A stretch of 64,000 bases of DNA. Origin: Geosiphon pyriformis (taxonomy: Eukaryota > Glomeromycota > Glomeromycetes > Archaeosporales > Geosiphonaceae). Shown here one piece after another: positions 1-12,770 of this stretch. The translations under genes and the position numbers were made by a program. The stretch is taken from positions 220,283-284,282 of the forward strand of contig JAAOMT010000301.1 of assembly GCA_016748015.1 (NCBI GenBank). Reading direction: 5' to 3'. Below the pieces are notes generated by a model. It was not told the origin of the DNA. It searched no databases and worked only from the letters and a program-made list of their open reading frames with translations. Numbering within the stretch: the first letter of the stretch is position 1; every line of letters begins with the position of its first letter.

Positions 1-3000
1 CAACCCGTATTTGTAGGTTGTCCCAGTCCAATGAAAAATATTTGTGTGTAAAGATTTTTGTGAAACACTGAAGGTAATAATATAAGAGTTTCATTATTGT
101 TATTTAGCTCGAAATTCTCAGATTCATTGAAAAATATTTTCATCCCTACCTTCGAACAAGTGCATTCTCGTCGAATGAGAGTAATTCAAGATTGAAATTA
201 ACATGTTTACTCCACGAGCAGTTTTTTATTAAAATTATGATAGGAAGAACACACAGACTAATGAATAGAAAAAACAAGCCACAGTTAAGATGGTGAATGG
301 AAATGTAGAATACAATAACACATATATAATTGCTCTTTACCATTTTGTCCAAAAATCATGGTGATGTATATCAGCACATTTTAATGAAAGTTTTAATGGA
401 CTTTCATCTTTGAAATGTTTGTTTTTTAATAAACTGTTGATAAGCAGTGTACGTTCTCGAAAAGTTTGCTCGAATAAAGCTCGATTAGGAGGAGTAATGG
501 ATAAAAGATCCTTCACTTGAAAAGGATTTTGTTGTAATCCAAGGTTAATTCCAATTATATAATGATGCCCTTGTCGCTGCAGATTAGGTATGTTCCAGTA
601 TAATGAAAGATCGACATCGTTGGTAGTGTATAAGGTGAAAATTTCTTGATGCAATTTTGGTGATACAGCAGGGAATTGGTTTATTAACGTGTTGATTCGC
701 CATTGAACTCGCGAATTAACCGAGAATCCCTCAAGGGGTTTCGATATATTGGTGATAATCCGTTTAGTCTGCGGAAGAGCACAAAAATTCGGCGTTGAGT
801 TCATCATTAATTAGAAAATTCAAAAAGTAATCTTGCCTTTATCTTACAAAGGGTAAATTGGTCACCACAAGTTCAATTGGGGATGGCTCGACTTTTGAAG
901 TGTCATTTCCCGATAAAATTCTTTGCAGAGCTTTTTTGCTAAATTGTTCAGGTTTCAAGCCATCAACATTGTGAATATTTTCTAATTTGCTGATTCGATA
1001 ATAGGTGAAGATCGTCTGACGGGGAGCTATCAAAAGCTTGGAATTATGGTTATCCCTATCAAAAAGCAAGTCATAAAAGAACCCTGAAGAATATGGATCG
1101 GAATTATAAAAATGCATAGAAGTTACCCATTAATCATATTGATAGGTGATATTGACCAAGCTGGACTTATCGACGAAATTTGAGTAAGCTGAAAATCCGC
1201 AGAATGTTGTAAATTTTCGGCCTAAATAAGATAATAATATTCCAAATCGAGTTACGCAATTTCTGGTAATAATGCAACATGTAGAAGAAACTAAAGCAAG
1301 ATAGTTCGCTAAATCAACTAGTCTTAGAAGGTAGCCTTGACAGCTGGTATGTAGAAGCTCAACAATTTAGCGAGTACCTCAATTCCCAAGATAAATTCAT
1401 TTAATCCACTGGTACTAGGGCGGGTAAATGCATTAATTTTTAGTGAGGGCAGAACTTGCGTTGTGACAAAATATCGAAGGCTACGATATTTCATAGCAGC
1501 GTTCTCATCCTAGAGGAGACAAATTTTGATCTTAAGTTGGAGAAGCATACAAGTAGAGGAAAAATAAAGATGATCCAGGGAGATACCTCTGACTGGTAAG
1601 TAAATAAGAATCGAAACATGTGTTTTCCAATCCGGTCTCCACGAATCCAGATGGGAATTAATGTTGTCTTGCCAGGAGCCAACATAAATAAAGGTTTATT
1701 GGCATCAGTGTTCTCTCGAGGAGGTAAGGGGATATTCATTATACTAGAGTTAAAAAGCTGATTTCTAATGATCAACTTCTCCGTGAATATTTCAGAGTTT
1801 GGTGACTCGACAACGTCTAGCTCGCTATCTAATACAAGATATCGATTTGAAAGATGGAAATATATATTGAGACACATGCTCGAACACAAGGGCGTAAGCA
1901 TGCATATCTAAACTCACCGTATACTGTTTTTTCCAACATTTCGGAATTGCCCACGCAAAAAAAGCTTGGATGGCTCATCTTTACTTGCAAATCAGTCATC
2001 CCGGTCTGGCCCTTATTGTTTACCTCTAGAACAACTGGGGTAACCTCACCGGATAAAAGCATTTCAGGAAAAGAATGAAACGCAACTTCCAGTAGTGGCA
2101 TAGGTGATGTGATCAAGAGTTCTAAAGAACGGTCATGTGCGTAGAGCGTGTTCATCCGATGTTCTTTTGTCTCGTTTAATCGCTTTCCTTTCTTTGAGAA
2201 TTTTCTAAGGCCCGGAACAACAGAGTTTAAGCTATAATGTATCCCTAGAATTTTAATCATGCCTTCTTTTTTCGGCGTGACCCGTAGTGAAAGCTATAAC
2301 AAATTGATGAATGAATATATTGGAAATAATTATAACATAAAAATGAACTCATACCTTTCTTTTTTCAGAACCTTCAAGAGGTATTTCCGAAATTGTCTCT
2401 AATTCAAATGCTTCATGGCTATTAAATCGAGATTCTTGTATTTGCGTTGCCCCTTCTAACTCATCTACCCGATGAGATAAATTTTCTGAAAGGTTTGGCA
2501 ATGACTCGTATTCACATTCAAGAATGAGATCAGTAACGCTAATTTGAATTTGCATTGGATTGTAGAGATCCAACTGTACAAAAAAAGGTTCTATGAAGGT
2601 ACAAGAATATTTCTCAATGTAAAAGCAAAGTGGAAAGTTCGAAACATGAAAGAAAGAGCGGGCTCGTACCTCCAACAGCACATACGATTTCTGGATTCTC
2701 TTTGGAGGTAGGAAAGAGCCTTTTTTTGGTTTTGCTATATATATCCATACCCTTGTAGTCTTCAATTAATTCTTGCTCCATTGCATGCCAAGTCTCATCA
2801 TATTCGTTGGAATGCGAATTTGAGAGTACAACACGTACAGATGAATCGTTTATTACGGGAATAGGAAGATCCAATGGATTAAATATAGCCTCTTTTCCGG
2901 ATTTGTTTAAACAATGCTATTTATCAAATGAAGATCAAAATATGCTCAAATGAAATTAATCATGCATTTACGGGAACATACCTTGTATATATAGAGAAAT

Positions 3001-5917
3001 TCTCTCAAGTATGCTGTTTGTTGAGATGTTGGCTGCCGACTTTCGCGTAATAATTTCAAGAAAAAATGTAGAGCGTGATCTAGATCATCCATGTGGAAAG
3101 ATTGACGCCCAAGAGTAAAATTAATGTGATCCTCAACCAACAACCATGAACGATTCTCAAAAACATGGGAAGCTGCTAAATAACATCGATAGGCATGTTC
3201 ACGCTTGAATTTTAATTGAATGACGAGTAATTAATTTTCGAAATCATATAATTAGAATTTATTATGACAAATTAATTTTACCTGGTTACATTTTCCATAT
3301 CTGTGACCTGCTAGTATCAGATGAAATGCATATTTTCGAACTAAAGGTCTAGGACCCCTGAGGAAAGCGTGAGCGGCTTGTTCCAGAAATAGAGCACTTC
3401 TGAGATCGGAATCCTATGAATATTCAGTTATTTTCTCCCGTGGATAATGTGCTATTATTGGGAATGCGGGGGGAGATCAGATAGCATACCTCCCCACTTA
3501 TCCTAACCAAAGCAGTTGGTGCATCTTTGTATAAATTTCGGTATTTTAGCATTTCATAATAAAGTATTGTTGCTTTTGTAGCAAAGAAGAGAGCCTTTGC
3601 ACGATTGCTAAATGCGTTGACTGCCTGCTCAAAGTAGTGGTCAACGTCTACTTTATTCCCTATAGGCGAAGGGGACAGCAACAAACATAGACCCATCATT
3701 TCCTATGAAAGACAAGAATAAGTGAAGATGCTCTAAAAAATCATTCAAGAATTTTGATAAATACTTGAGCACCGGCGTAATATTTCCAAGCTTTATCTGC
3801 CTGAAAATCTTTCTTCACAGTATCATATACTGAATATGCAAAGCGATAATCACGTAACATAAAAGCAAAATCTGCTAATCTGCGCATTTGAGCTTCAGGT
3901 GCAGTATGAGGATACCTATGAATAAAGATTTTTAAGTACAAAGGGATTGAAATTTAACTATTAATAAATCTTACTAACAAAACATTAAATGAATTTTGGG
4001 CCCCATGTTTTTCAACAGAGGACGCCTGATAGGGTTGTATTTGCCCTGATGATTTGGAGCCAGTGCCAAAATATCGACGACTAGCACTGAAAAGTTTTCC
4101 AGTAAATCCACGACGGGAAGATGCCACCTAGTAATTTAGTAAATATCTCATATTTAAATATTCGATACCTTTAATGCATAAGGGAAAAATGTTTATTCTA
4201 AAATTTCCATAACATGAAGCAAACCTGCTCATTCCAAAGTTGCACGTTTCTTTCCATATAGGGAACTATACTTTGTACAACTAATTCACGAAGAAAAACC
4301 TGTATTCCCTGGAAATCTTCCTCGCTAAGATATTGGCCATAGAGAACGACAGGAGGTGGTAAATCACCGACAAGCCCAAATCCCATACTATTCTGTGATT
4401 CAAAAACGAGATTTTCCCTGTCTTTACCGAACTGTATATCCTCGTTATATGACGAGGTTGGTGAATCTAAAGTGGAAGCGGTAGGAGATAGCGGCAAGGA
4501 ATAGGTTTCATTTGATGGAACAGTATTATGTCGATGGCGTGACTCTAGATTAGAAGGTGATACGGATGATGATATAAGGGACTGGAGAAGATTGGATTCA
4601 TTTATACTAGATGTCCAAATATCTGGATTGGTGCTGCGAATTAGAACAGCGCTCGATGAAACAGAAAACGGATCATCATTGTCTAAGGGGGTGGTTGGCA
4701 GAATAGAATTAAGTTTGATTAAATGACAATGAAGCCCAAATGTTCTTTTCGTTTTTTCATAGACTGCCTTTGAGCTAAGGATTAATTGAGAGTAAAACAT
4801 TAATAAAAGAAGGATCAGACGAAGAGGGTTGTCAGAATATTAAGAAAAAGCTCAAGACTTACTGTTCCAGGCTTACTTTGTGATCATCATGTAAAAGCAC
4901 ATAATATTTTAATATATTTGGATCCATAAAACCCTTTTCATATATAGGTGCAGGCGTGTTGGCATTGAAAAGTTGATTTAGGGTATTAATTGGATCTGGA
5001 TTTGAAGTACTTATGGCAATTATACCTGGAAGTATTCCAAGTTAAGTATATATAAATTTAATCACATTTGAATGAATTAAATGAAAATTAAAGGATACAT
5101 GCGACCGGATGTTCAAAGGATTCGTGCTCAGAAACACCGTTTAATGTGAAAAAAAGGCGGCAATATTCGGCATACCAAGGAGTTATTTCGTATTTAATTG
5201 CTAGGGAAATAAATTAGAAAATTTTAGATGAAGATTTAAACTTGGTGACTAGCCTAATTTGTTTAGTTCAAAAATACCTTTCAAGTACCTTTCTGTTACA
5301 TCAGTCTTTGAGGCAATAGGTTGATGGTCATTTAATAAATTTGTATCCTTAGCGTATTGTTTAACTTTGTCCGCGAGTAATTTGGAAGTCAGTTGTGTAT
5401 TGGGTTGTTCTAAGTGAGCGAGATCCGCGAAACGCACAGCGAAACCTTCAATTGGGTTAGGTAGATTTTGCGAATCACGTACGGTTACTATTCCAAAAAT
5501 GTTTAACCAAGGGAATCGTTAGCATTTTAATATTATTGTTGGGACGATAACCTTGAGGTTATACTTGAGTGTGTCTGCAAGGCAATCGTCCATTTATGTT
5601 AACTTCCAAAGTTTAAAAAACAATATGAATGAAATTAAAACGATCTTCGCGGGCCAGTGAGGTGTAAAAAAGATGCTCGGTAATTAATTTGGGGGAATTT
5701 TTGCGAGCCAGAATCACCAACCTTTTCCTTCAATTCGCTCGCCAAAAGGTTTTATCAAATCGAGAAAGGTTGGAAAATTACTGGTTCGACAGACTGCGTC
5801 AGCATCTGCAGAAGACACTACGGCAACCCTTGGACTCAAAACCCTTGTCACAAAATCCTTTGGAGTTTGGGAGCTCTCCGAAAAAAGTAAACTTTTTTCG
5901 GTCCAGAGTCGAGACAT
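1..5917 (-). CDS. TRAPPC8: TRAPP complex subunit 8 (Trs85 family), 3' end beyond the window
   Basis: Subunit of the TRAPPIII tethering complex, which activates Ypt1/Rab1 in ER-Golgi traffic and autophagy. Twenty exons join in frame on the minus strand: 5917-5722, 5487-5278, 5200-5099, 5025-4863, 4774-4225, 4127-3979, 3915-3766 (donor at 3764, so the last base is 3765), 3702-3490, 3413-3282, 3203-2982, 2916-2670, 2590-2355, 2293-1918, 1828-1587, 1509-1378, 1221-1127, 1055-848, 768-341, 257-150, and 67 to beyond 1. They give 1409 residues, against about 1435 for the human protein, so only the extreme C-terminus is missing. Family landmarks are the N-terminal block with LIKPFG, VTVRDSQ and RFADLAHL, then WYAEYCRLFF, KYYVLLHD, AYSVYDTVKKDF, VEDHINFTLGRQS and the C-terminal HWTGTTYKYGL. 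The ATG at 5917 is the first after an in-frame stop. Donors at 3978 (GTTAGT) and 5721 (GTTGGT) are weak, but phase and homology require them. Confidence 0.95.
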
Positions 5918-6189
5918 GTTCCTCGAACCCTTGCACAGTTAAAATGAATTGACTGAAATATATATACAGATTAATAGTTTTATTGGCTAACCCCCTCAAA
6001 AATTGATGAAGTAGAGAATTGGTTATTAACGGTAATTTTTTACTAATAAGTGTTTTATAAATTTTCTTAATTATTTTTAATATTAAATTTTTATTTTGAA
6101 AATGTGTGTTATTATAATTACATATTTTCATTAATATATTGTATTTTTTGAATTTAAGATTATTTTTATTTTTTTATTTATTTTTTTAT
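5918..6189. other. TRAPPC8 upstream region and edge of the repeat block
   Basis: The stretch upstream of the TRAPPC8 start drops within about 100 bases from gene-like composition to more than 80% A+T. I see no second gene, tRNA or clear promoter motif. The TRAPPC8 promoter should lie here, so it abuts or overlaps the transposon block. Confidence 0.5.
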
Positions 6190-8635
6190 TATGCTTTCAA
6201 CGTCTCACAACCACTAAACTATTTTAGCTTAGACAGAGAAAACAAACTTTGTGCTTCTATATTGTTAATACAACTTAAATAATCAATATTTACTTAATAG
6301 TTTTTTTACTTGTCATAATTCTTACATATTAATCACTTTAAAAAACCACCAAATTGTCAAAAATCTTATTATTAACTGTTATATAATCATACATTATTAT
6401 CATATAACAATATAGTACCAAATTTATTTTTAAATTCAAGAATATTCTTAAATATACTAGATACTATTTTATTAAGATTCTTTAATTTAAGCTTTTGAAA
6501 TTTTATAATTAAATTTCTAAAGAAACCAACTTAAAATTAATAGCAATATTAAAAGCAATATATTAATATAATATAATAAAAACAATATTTTTAATATAAA
6601 AAAATCAATTTACAAAAATTTTAAATGTAACAAAATATTTTAAAAAAAGTTTTAATGAATTAAAAAAAACATATTTATAATTAACAGCCAAGTAATTTAA
6701 ACTTTAATACTTATAGCAATATTAATATTTAAGAATTTTTTATCAAATATATTATTTTTATAAGAATATTATTAAAAGTATTTTTAAATTTAAAAATAAT
6801 AATAGTATTATAAAAGGCTTTTTAAGTAGATTTTAATTTATTATACTATTAAATTTAATTAATTTGAAAATTTTTAAGATTTTTATAATATAAGTTTTTT
6901 GTATATAAAAAACAAGAAAAATTTTTTTTTTCTTTTATATTTAAAAATTTTTCAAAGAACATATTTTTTGAAAAAGTTTTTTGTTTTTTTGTTTTATATT
7001 TCACAATTTTCCAAGAAACAAACTTTTTTGTTGTTAAGTTGGTTATCACTATAAGTAGTTTTGTAGTTAAAAAAAAACCAGCCAGAGTTGTAACTTTAGA
7101 TTCAGTTAGTAAAAACTTGACTTAAAAGCAAAAAGCTTTCTTTGACAAAGTAAAATATTTAAGTAATAAAACAGATTTAAATTTTGGTAGTTTAAAGCAT
7201 GTTATTGGTTAGTTTACTAAAATAAATACAAATAAAAATGCTTTTGAAGTGGTTTTTCTGAATAAAAATACTAGTTATAAAACAAATAGTAAAAATAAAA
7301 ATCAATTTAATTCTAAAACAAATACTCTTAAAACCAAACAAATTAACACTAATATTACTTTTAATTCTTTGATTGGTTTTTCTAACTATAACATAGATAA
7401 TAATAAAATTTTTTTCTTTTTTTGTTTATCTATCTTTCTAAACAAAAAATGAATTAATTCCAAAATAACCAAAACTTAAGTAAAAATACTTGTTAAAAAG
7501 TCTTTTGCTTTGAATATTAATTTTTTAGCAGTTAAAAACAAATCTCTAATAGCAAAGACTTAATATATCAAAAAAATTTTTCATTAATTAATGGTTTTGG
7601 GAGGTCATTGCTTTCTTAAAATTTGAAAAAATCATCAAATTAATGTTTATTTCAGAAAAAAACATGAAAAAAGCTGTATTATTGGCTAAAAAAAAAGAAA
7701 TTATTATAAACAATAATCTTAAAAAACAAAAAATGCATTTTGATTGAACTGTAATAATTAAAAAAATTCTTATAAATATGCCAAAAAAAATGATCATTAC
7801 AGTTTTCTTTGAATTTGGTCAAATAGTATTAATTTAATTACAATTAATTAAACTGTAATAAAAAACTATAGTAAAATTCATTAAATCAAGTCAAAAAAAT
7901 TTATTGGTGATAAAATAATTATTATTAATTGAAAAAAATTCAGTATCTGTAGTAAAAACTATGTAAAATTGAGATGTTTAGATGTTTAAAGATTATTTTA
8001 GAGCACTTTTATTTACTTTGTCTATGAAAATAGCTGCTTATAATTTGGGCACTTTATTAAAAAAAGTTAATAAAAAACTTGTATTATTAATTAATCATTT
8101 GAAAATAACAATAGAGTTTGTTATGCTGTAATTAAATTTAAGACAGAGAATAATCTAAAATCTGTCTTTTACATAAAACCAATTTTGAGTAATATAACTT
8201 TTTTTTGGACTAGATTGGATTTGGTTAAATATAAAAAATATAAATGCTTTAAACATTCTGTTTTAAAGTGTAATAACTTTAGTGTTTTTATCTTTTTATT
8301 TTTGAAAGTACTTAAAAAGTTTGTCTCAAGTGAAAATTGTTTTTAGCTGGCCAAATTATATGCCAAAAAAACATTTTTATCTCTTATTTGACTGTTTTTG
8401 ATAGTAAATTATGAGTTTAAATGGTTTTATTGGTTTTTATATCTAATAATATGTACTTTAGTTCAAATTTCAGATCTTTTTTTTCTGGTGTTCTATATTT
8501 TAATAAAAAAAATAAAAATGAAGTTTTTTCTGTTTTGCTAAATAATTCTTTTATGCATATTTATTTGGTCTTTTTAGTATATTCTTTAAAACTGTTAATT
8601 AATTAAGTATTTGGTATTATGTACAAACTAAATAG
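6190..8635 (+). mobile_element. LINE A, segment 1: 5' end and most of ORF1 (degenerate)
   Basis: This is the first of four pieces of one non-LTR retrotransposon. A readable frame starts near 6191, rich in His, Asn, Ser and Thr, with TAA or TAG where Gln is expected. From about 7300 to 8635 the ORF1 signature is clear: a basic linker (7249-7452), an RRM-like domain around 7600-8100 (including VFFEFGQIV and a WSVLVGKDSV-like decayed block), the remnant of a Cys/His knuckle near 8220-8270, and the start of a coiled coil (YSLKLLIN, then KLNS at the break). The frame stops at 8635, exactly where LTR element E1 begins, and resumes at 19435. Stops and frameshifts make it non-functional. The family match is from memory of glomeromycotan LINE ORF1 proteins. 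The 5' limit is approximate. Confidence 0.7.
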
Positions 8636-9517
8636 TATTACTTATAAAAAAAAAATACAAAAAAGAAGTAAGAAAAACAAATAATAAAAATAGACCAATA
8701 AAAAAATAGTATTTAATAATAAGCATATTGTCAGAAAATCCTAATATATTGCTTAATAATAAACACATTGTTAAAAAATTATGATATATTGTTTAGCAAT
8801 AAGCATATTGTTAAAAAAATTATAGCATATTGCTTAAAAATATGTAAAATTTTATACAACAAGAATTATATATATATAGCAAAAGTATTAGAAACAAAAA
8901 AAGCAGATTAATTCAAATCAACAATACTTTTTTCTTTAAAAAATAGTTTTCTAAAACTTGAAGTAAAATCATACCAATATTAATAAAACTTATTTATTAT
9001 TATTTAATCTATATTATTATTACTTGATTAAAAAATATTAATTAATTCTATACTATCAATACTTTATGTTAATAAAAACCAATACTTAATTACACTAGAC
9101 CAATAGCTTTTAATTATGGCTATTAACAAGATACTAATTACTTATTTTCTTTTTTTATTTTCTTTTATTTTTTTTTATTTTTTTTATTTTGTTTTCTTTG
9201 TTGTTTACTAATTAATTAAAAAGATTAAATATTGAGTAATTAATGTTAAAAATAGCCTAATAAAAGACCTGAAAACAAGAATAAAAAACTTAAGAATAGC
9301 TTACCAAAAAAGCACAACTGTCAAAATAAATTAGCTACCATACTAAAAAAAAAATTCACAGAAGAAATTATTAATTAAATCTCTGTTTATTATACAAAAG
9401 ACTTAACCAAAACTTTTAAACTTCAAAATTTTTAGAAACCACTATTATTAACAGCTATTGAGCATTAAATTATAGATTTGTTATTTGTTTCAACACCTTA
9501 AATAATCATTCATAATA
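8636..9517 (+). repeat. 5' LTR of E1
   Basis: This 882-bp direct repeat matches 18582-19434 along its whole length, and matches 34125-34976 and 25087-25936 in reverse. Differences from the 3' LTR are almost all transitions. It includes three 40-bp units starting at 8721, 8761 and 8801. The ends fit TGTTACTCAT...TAACA once G-to-A and C-to-T changes are allowed. Confidence 0.85.
8721..8840 (+). repeat. Three 40-bp tandem units inside the LTR
   Basis: The motif AAGCATATTG or a variant starts at 8721, 8761 and 8801, an exact 40-base period. Each unit also holds the near-inverse ATATATTGCTT, so it can fold as a hairpin. The same period and count recur in the 3' LTR (18667, 18707, 18747), and similar arrays are seen in both LTRs of E2. 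The position in the upstream half of the LTR suggests a U3 enhancer or silencer array. That role is inferred. Confidence 0.75.
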
Positions 9518-9974
9518 TTTGATGCTTTTTGTAAGATATAATCTAACAAAAAATTAGCACTAATAGCTATTATCTAAAACAGTAGCAGAATTAAAAATAA
9601 TAAGAACAAACCATTTAAGATTTACAAAAACTTTATTCCAATACTATTAAACTTATTTCAAATTAACAAGTAACTATTGGCCAACAGAATCAGCTTTTAA
9701 CTTTTACATCAACAAAAAAATTAAATCTTACTTGAAAAACCAAAGAGATTTAAAAACCACTCTTAAAAATTTTTACAGTAAATTACTCCAAAGCACTATG
9801 CTTCCACAAAATTATTTGTTCATCTCACTAATTACAGAGATAAATCAAGAAATTAAGAATTATATTTAGCAAAAATTTCTTATTATCTTTACAAATAAAA
9901 ATAAAAGAAAGTTACAAATTTTAACAAAAATACCAAAAAAAATACAACCATCTATTTGGAAGAAACCAAAAGTT

Positions 9975-10611
9975 ATTATACTTATTCATCTGTTATATTG
10001 TTATGGGTTAAAGTAACAAGCTAACAGATAGCAAGAAAAAACAGAATTGTAAGTGATGAAAATAATCAATGGGAATTCAACTTCAAAAAGCGAATTGAAT
10101 GAGTATGGATTCAATGTGTAAGATCAGTCTTATAAAATATCTCAGTTGCTATACTTTTCAAAGATAACTGGGGAATCTGAAGGTAGAGGGATAGTCCATA
10201 TTGTCAACAAATGATCATACTTGATATAATTCTATGCTTTACATTGGCACTCTTAGAATTCAATATCAAGTATTAGATGTGCTCTTCAGTCACATTTTAT
10301 TTAATAATCTCTAAATGTTGCAATTACATGTTTCAGGAAAAGGGTAAAAAATAACCAACAAGTAATTTTTTATCTTTAAAATGTTCAGATACTTGAAAGT
10401 AAGAAAAAGAAAATTAGTGATAAGAAAAAGATTGAGATGAAAGTTGTTATTTTATTTATTTGATTTCCTTAATTTTTTCATGCTTTTCTATAATTAAGAG
10501 ATTCATCGCTTATATAGCTATCAAAAGTGGTCAATGATCACTTACTAAAAATAGAGTGGCTAATTTATATAACATCAATGGCTAATACATGTAATAATTA
10601 ATAAGAAGTAT
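9975..10611 (+). repeat. Dispersed repeat R3, copy inserted in E1
   Basis: This roughly 640-bp block is in E1 but absent at the matching place in E2. It is homologous to 39535-40242 on the minus strand. Shared landmarks are AAGCTAACAGATAG near the start, a CTTATATAGCTAT box and GGCTAATACATGTAATAA near the end. Both copies reach similar ends (ATACTTATT start, AAGTAT end), and AAGTT flanks this copy on both sides as a possible target duplication. No coding capacity is seen. It could be a solo LTR or a non-autonomous element of unknown class. Confidence 0.6.
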
Positions 10612-11077
10612 AAGTTTCAACCATAACAATATTATTATATACCAGAAAGTACTATCCACATATTATCTGAATCTGTATTACTGTTAATTACAAAAACACT
10701 ATTATCTAAAGTATTATTTCAAAATAATAAAAAAAAAAGCCAAATTATTATGAACTTATGGCAATTTTTTTAAAGAATTTAAATTATGATCAACAACACT
10801 ATCAGAACTTTAATTACTGTTATCTCAACTAAATTTCAAATCTATCAGTAATTAAGTAGATGCTAATCCAAAAAAAGAAAAAAATAATAATCAAAATTTA
10901 ATCTCAAATAATTTAGAAATCCAAACTTTGATTGTTCAAACCCAGCCAAATCTAAACAATCTAAATCCAGCTTCTATTTTTTCAGAAAACTTACTTTTAA
11001 TTATTCCGATTAATCTACCACTAATATTACCAATTGCTGCTTAATAATAATAATAATAATAATAACAACTTGTATAA

Positions 11078-11870
11078 ATGGCCTATGTACCAATTGCTAA
11101 GCTTGAAAAATTCACTGGTAAAAAAGACAATGTCCAAACATGGCTAAATAATATGATAAAGCCATTGCAGCCAATAAATAAAATGATGCCAAAGCATTTT
11201 AAGCCATCTTATATTTTCTTTAAAATACTGTTAATTTATGATATCAAAGCCTAGTTAACAAGTCACAAACTTTTAACATATTTTAAACCACATTTCTACA
11301 ATATTTTAGTAATCACAACAGCATCAATTAGTTATTAACTAGTTTTACCATCATTAAATAAAATAATATTAAAACAGTCATTATATATTTGGAATATTTT
11401 CATTGAAATTTGCACCAAATTCAGACAATTGAAGCTAACTACTTTACAGTATTACAGATTCTAAACCAATTTATTTACAGTTTATATAGTAGTTTGCTAC
11501 AACAAATATGTTTAATACATTCAAATACTCTCCAAAATATAGTTACTTATACCAAAAATTTTGAATCAGTTAAATTTAAAGCCAACTATGCCCAAATTAT
11601 AAATCTAGTTATGAATGAATCATCTGAATTAGATTCTAAACTAAAACAATTTAATAATTTAATCAACCAAAAATTAGAAGAATACTTAGTTAACAATTAA
11701 GCAATCTATTAATTTTCTTAATGTTGTAACAATTTAGAAAGTTCTAATTACTTTTAACAACAGTCATGTTTATTATTATTATTAATTAATTCATTATAAT
11801 AACAAAAAATGTGTAATTGCTATTACTATAGTAAGCAAAATCATTTAAAAGCAAATTGCTGCTTTAGATC
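11078..11870 (+). pseudogene. Degenerate gag of E1
   Basis: Retroviral-type Gag frame. The ATG at 11078 opens MAYVPIAKLEKFTG. An open stretch at 11410-11700 holds the capsid-like C-terminal part (IEANYFTVLQILNQFIYSL, then NLVMNESSELDSKLKQF). A zinc knuckle follows near 11812-11862, in which the second Cys is now Tyr (TGT to TAT). Several Gln codons are stops. The equivalent in E2 is at about 33180-32500. Confidence 0.75.
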
Positions 11871-12339
11871 TAATAATTCATGATCAAAAAACCAATATAA
11901 AAACTCTAATTACAGATTTCAAACTCAGAACTATGCCAATAATTTGTTATTAGAGCAATACTAATTACATTACACACCAATAACACAACAACCAATATAT
12001 GCATTTCCAATTTATTCAATTCCAACACTAGTAATTTATTAAGTTTTACAGTTACAAATAATTTATTAATCTTAATAAATTCAAGTGCTGTTTTAAAATA
12101 CTGTGCCAACATCAAATGAAATTTAAAGACCAAGAATCATCTATACTTAACAAAATTGGAGATTGGTAATGATTATGTATTAACCAATCTCTATTTTATT
12201 AAACTAGCCATCAAAATTACATCTAAGAAATTCAAGAAATGAATATACTTAAAATCCAATTCCTATAATTATTTGTTTTTTAGTAACTCCAAAAATAGTA
12301 ATATCCAAACTACTAGAAACCAACTTAATATTACTTACT

Positions 12340-12770
12340 AACAACATTTTATCAACAATGATTATAAAAAACAAATTATTTGCAGCTATCTTTCCTTTTA
12401 AATTAAAAGAATTAACAACAATACTTCTATTTAGTAAAGTCACTTTTAAGATTAAACTTATTATAGCCATATATACAAATGTTAAAATTAATAGCCAATC
12501 TATCAAACTAATTCTTGATAGCAAATTAGCAAGCAGTATTATTACACAATAACTTATAAACCAATTAGATTGTCAAGTTGATTGTATTATTAGTGTCAAA
12601 ATTATTACAGCTAATAAAGCAACTAAGACTCTTATTGGTAAAATTAACAACTTTTTTTTTAAAGTCAATAGTATCATCACACTTATCAAAGTTCTTATTA
12701 TGGAAGCCACACAATACCAAACTCTTATTGATAATAACTGTCTGTCCAAGACTAATCCTATGCTCAATTA
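12340..12770 (+). pseudogene. Degenerate aspartic protease of E1
   Basis: Retropepsin-like frame (LFAAIFPFKLKE, then KLILDSKLASSIIT). The catalytic D-S-G appears as D-S-K here. The E2 copy reads N-S-G at the same place, so each copy has lost a different residue of the triad. In-frame stops confirm that it is a relic. Confidence 0.75.

Noticed and set aside
1083-1117. Acceptor at 1084 and open frame start at 1117 for TRAPPC8 exon 17
   Set aside because: The phase does not match exon 16 ending at 1127. The acceptor at 1056 gives the right phase and a better fit to the family.
3970-3978. Stronger-looking donor GTAAGA at 3974 for TRAPPC8 exon 6
   Set aside because: It gives phase 0, which does not fit the next exon. 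The GTTAGT donor at 3978 restores phase and the family sequence around LYPHTAPEAQMRRLADF.
8721-8840. CRISPR-like array (regular 40-bp spacing)
   Set aside because: Units are repeats without unique spacers, sit inside eukaryotic LTRs and recur at the same LTR position. There are no cas genes.
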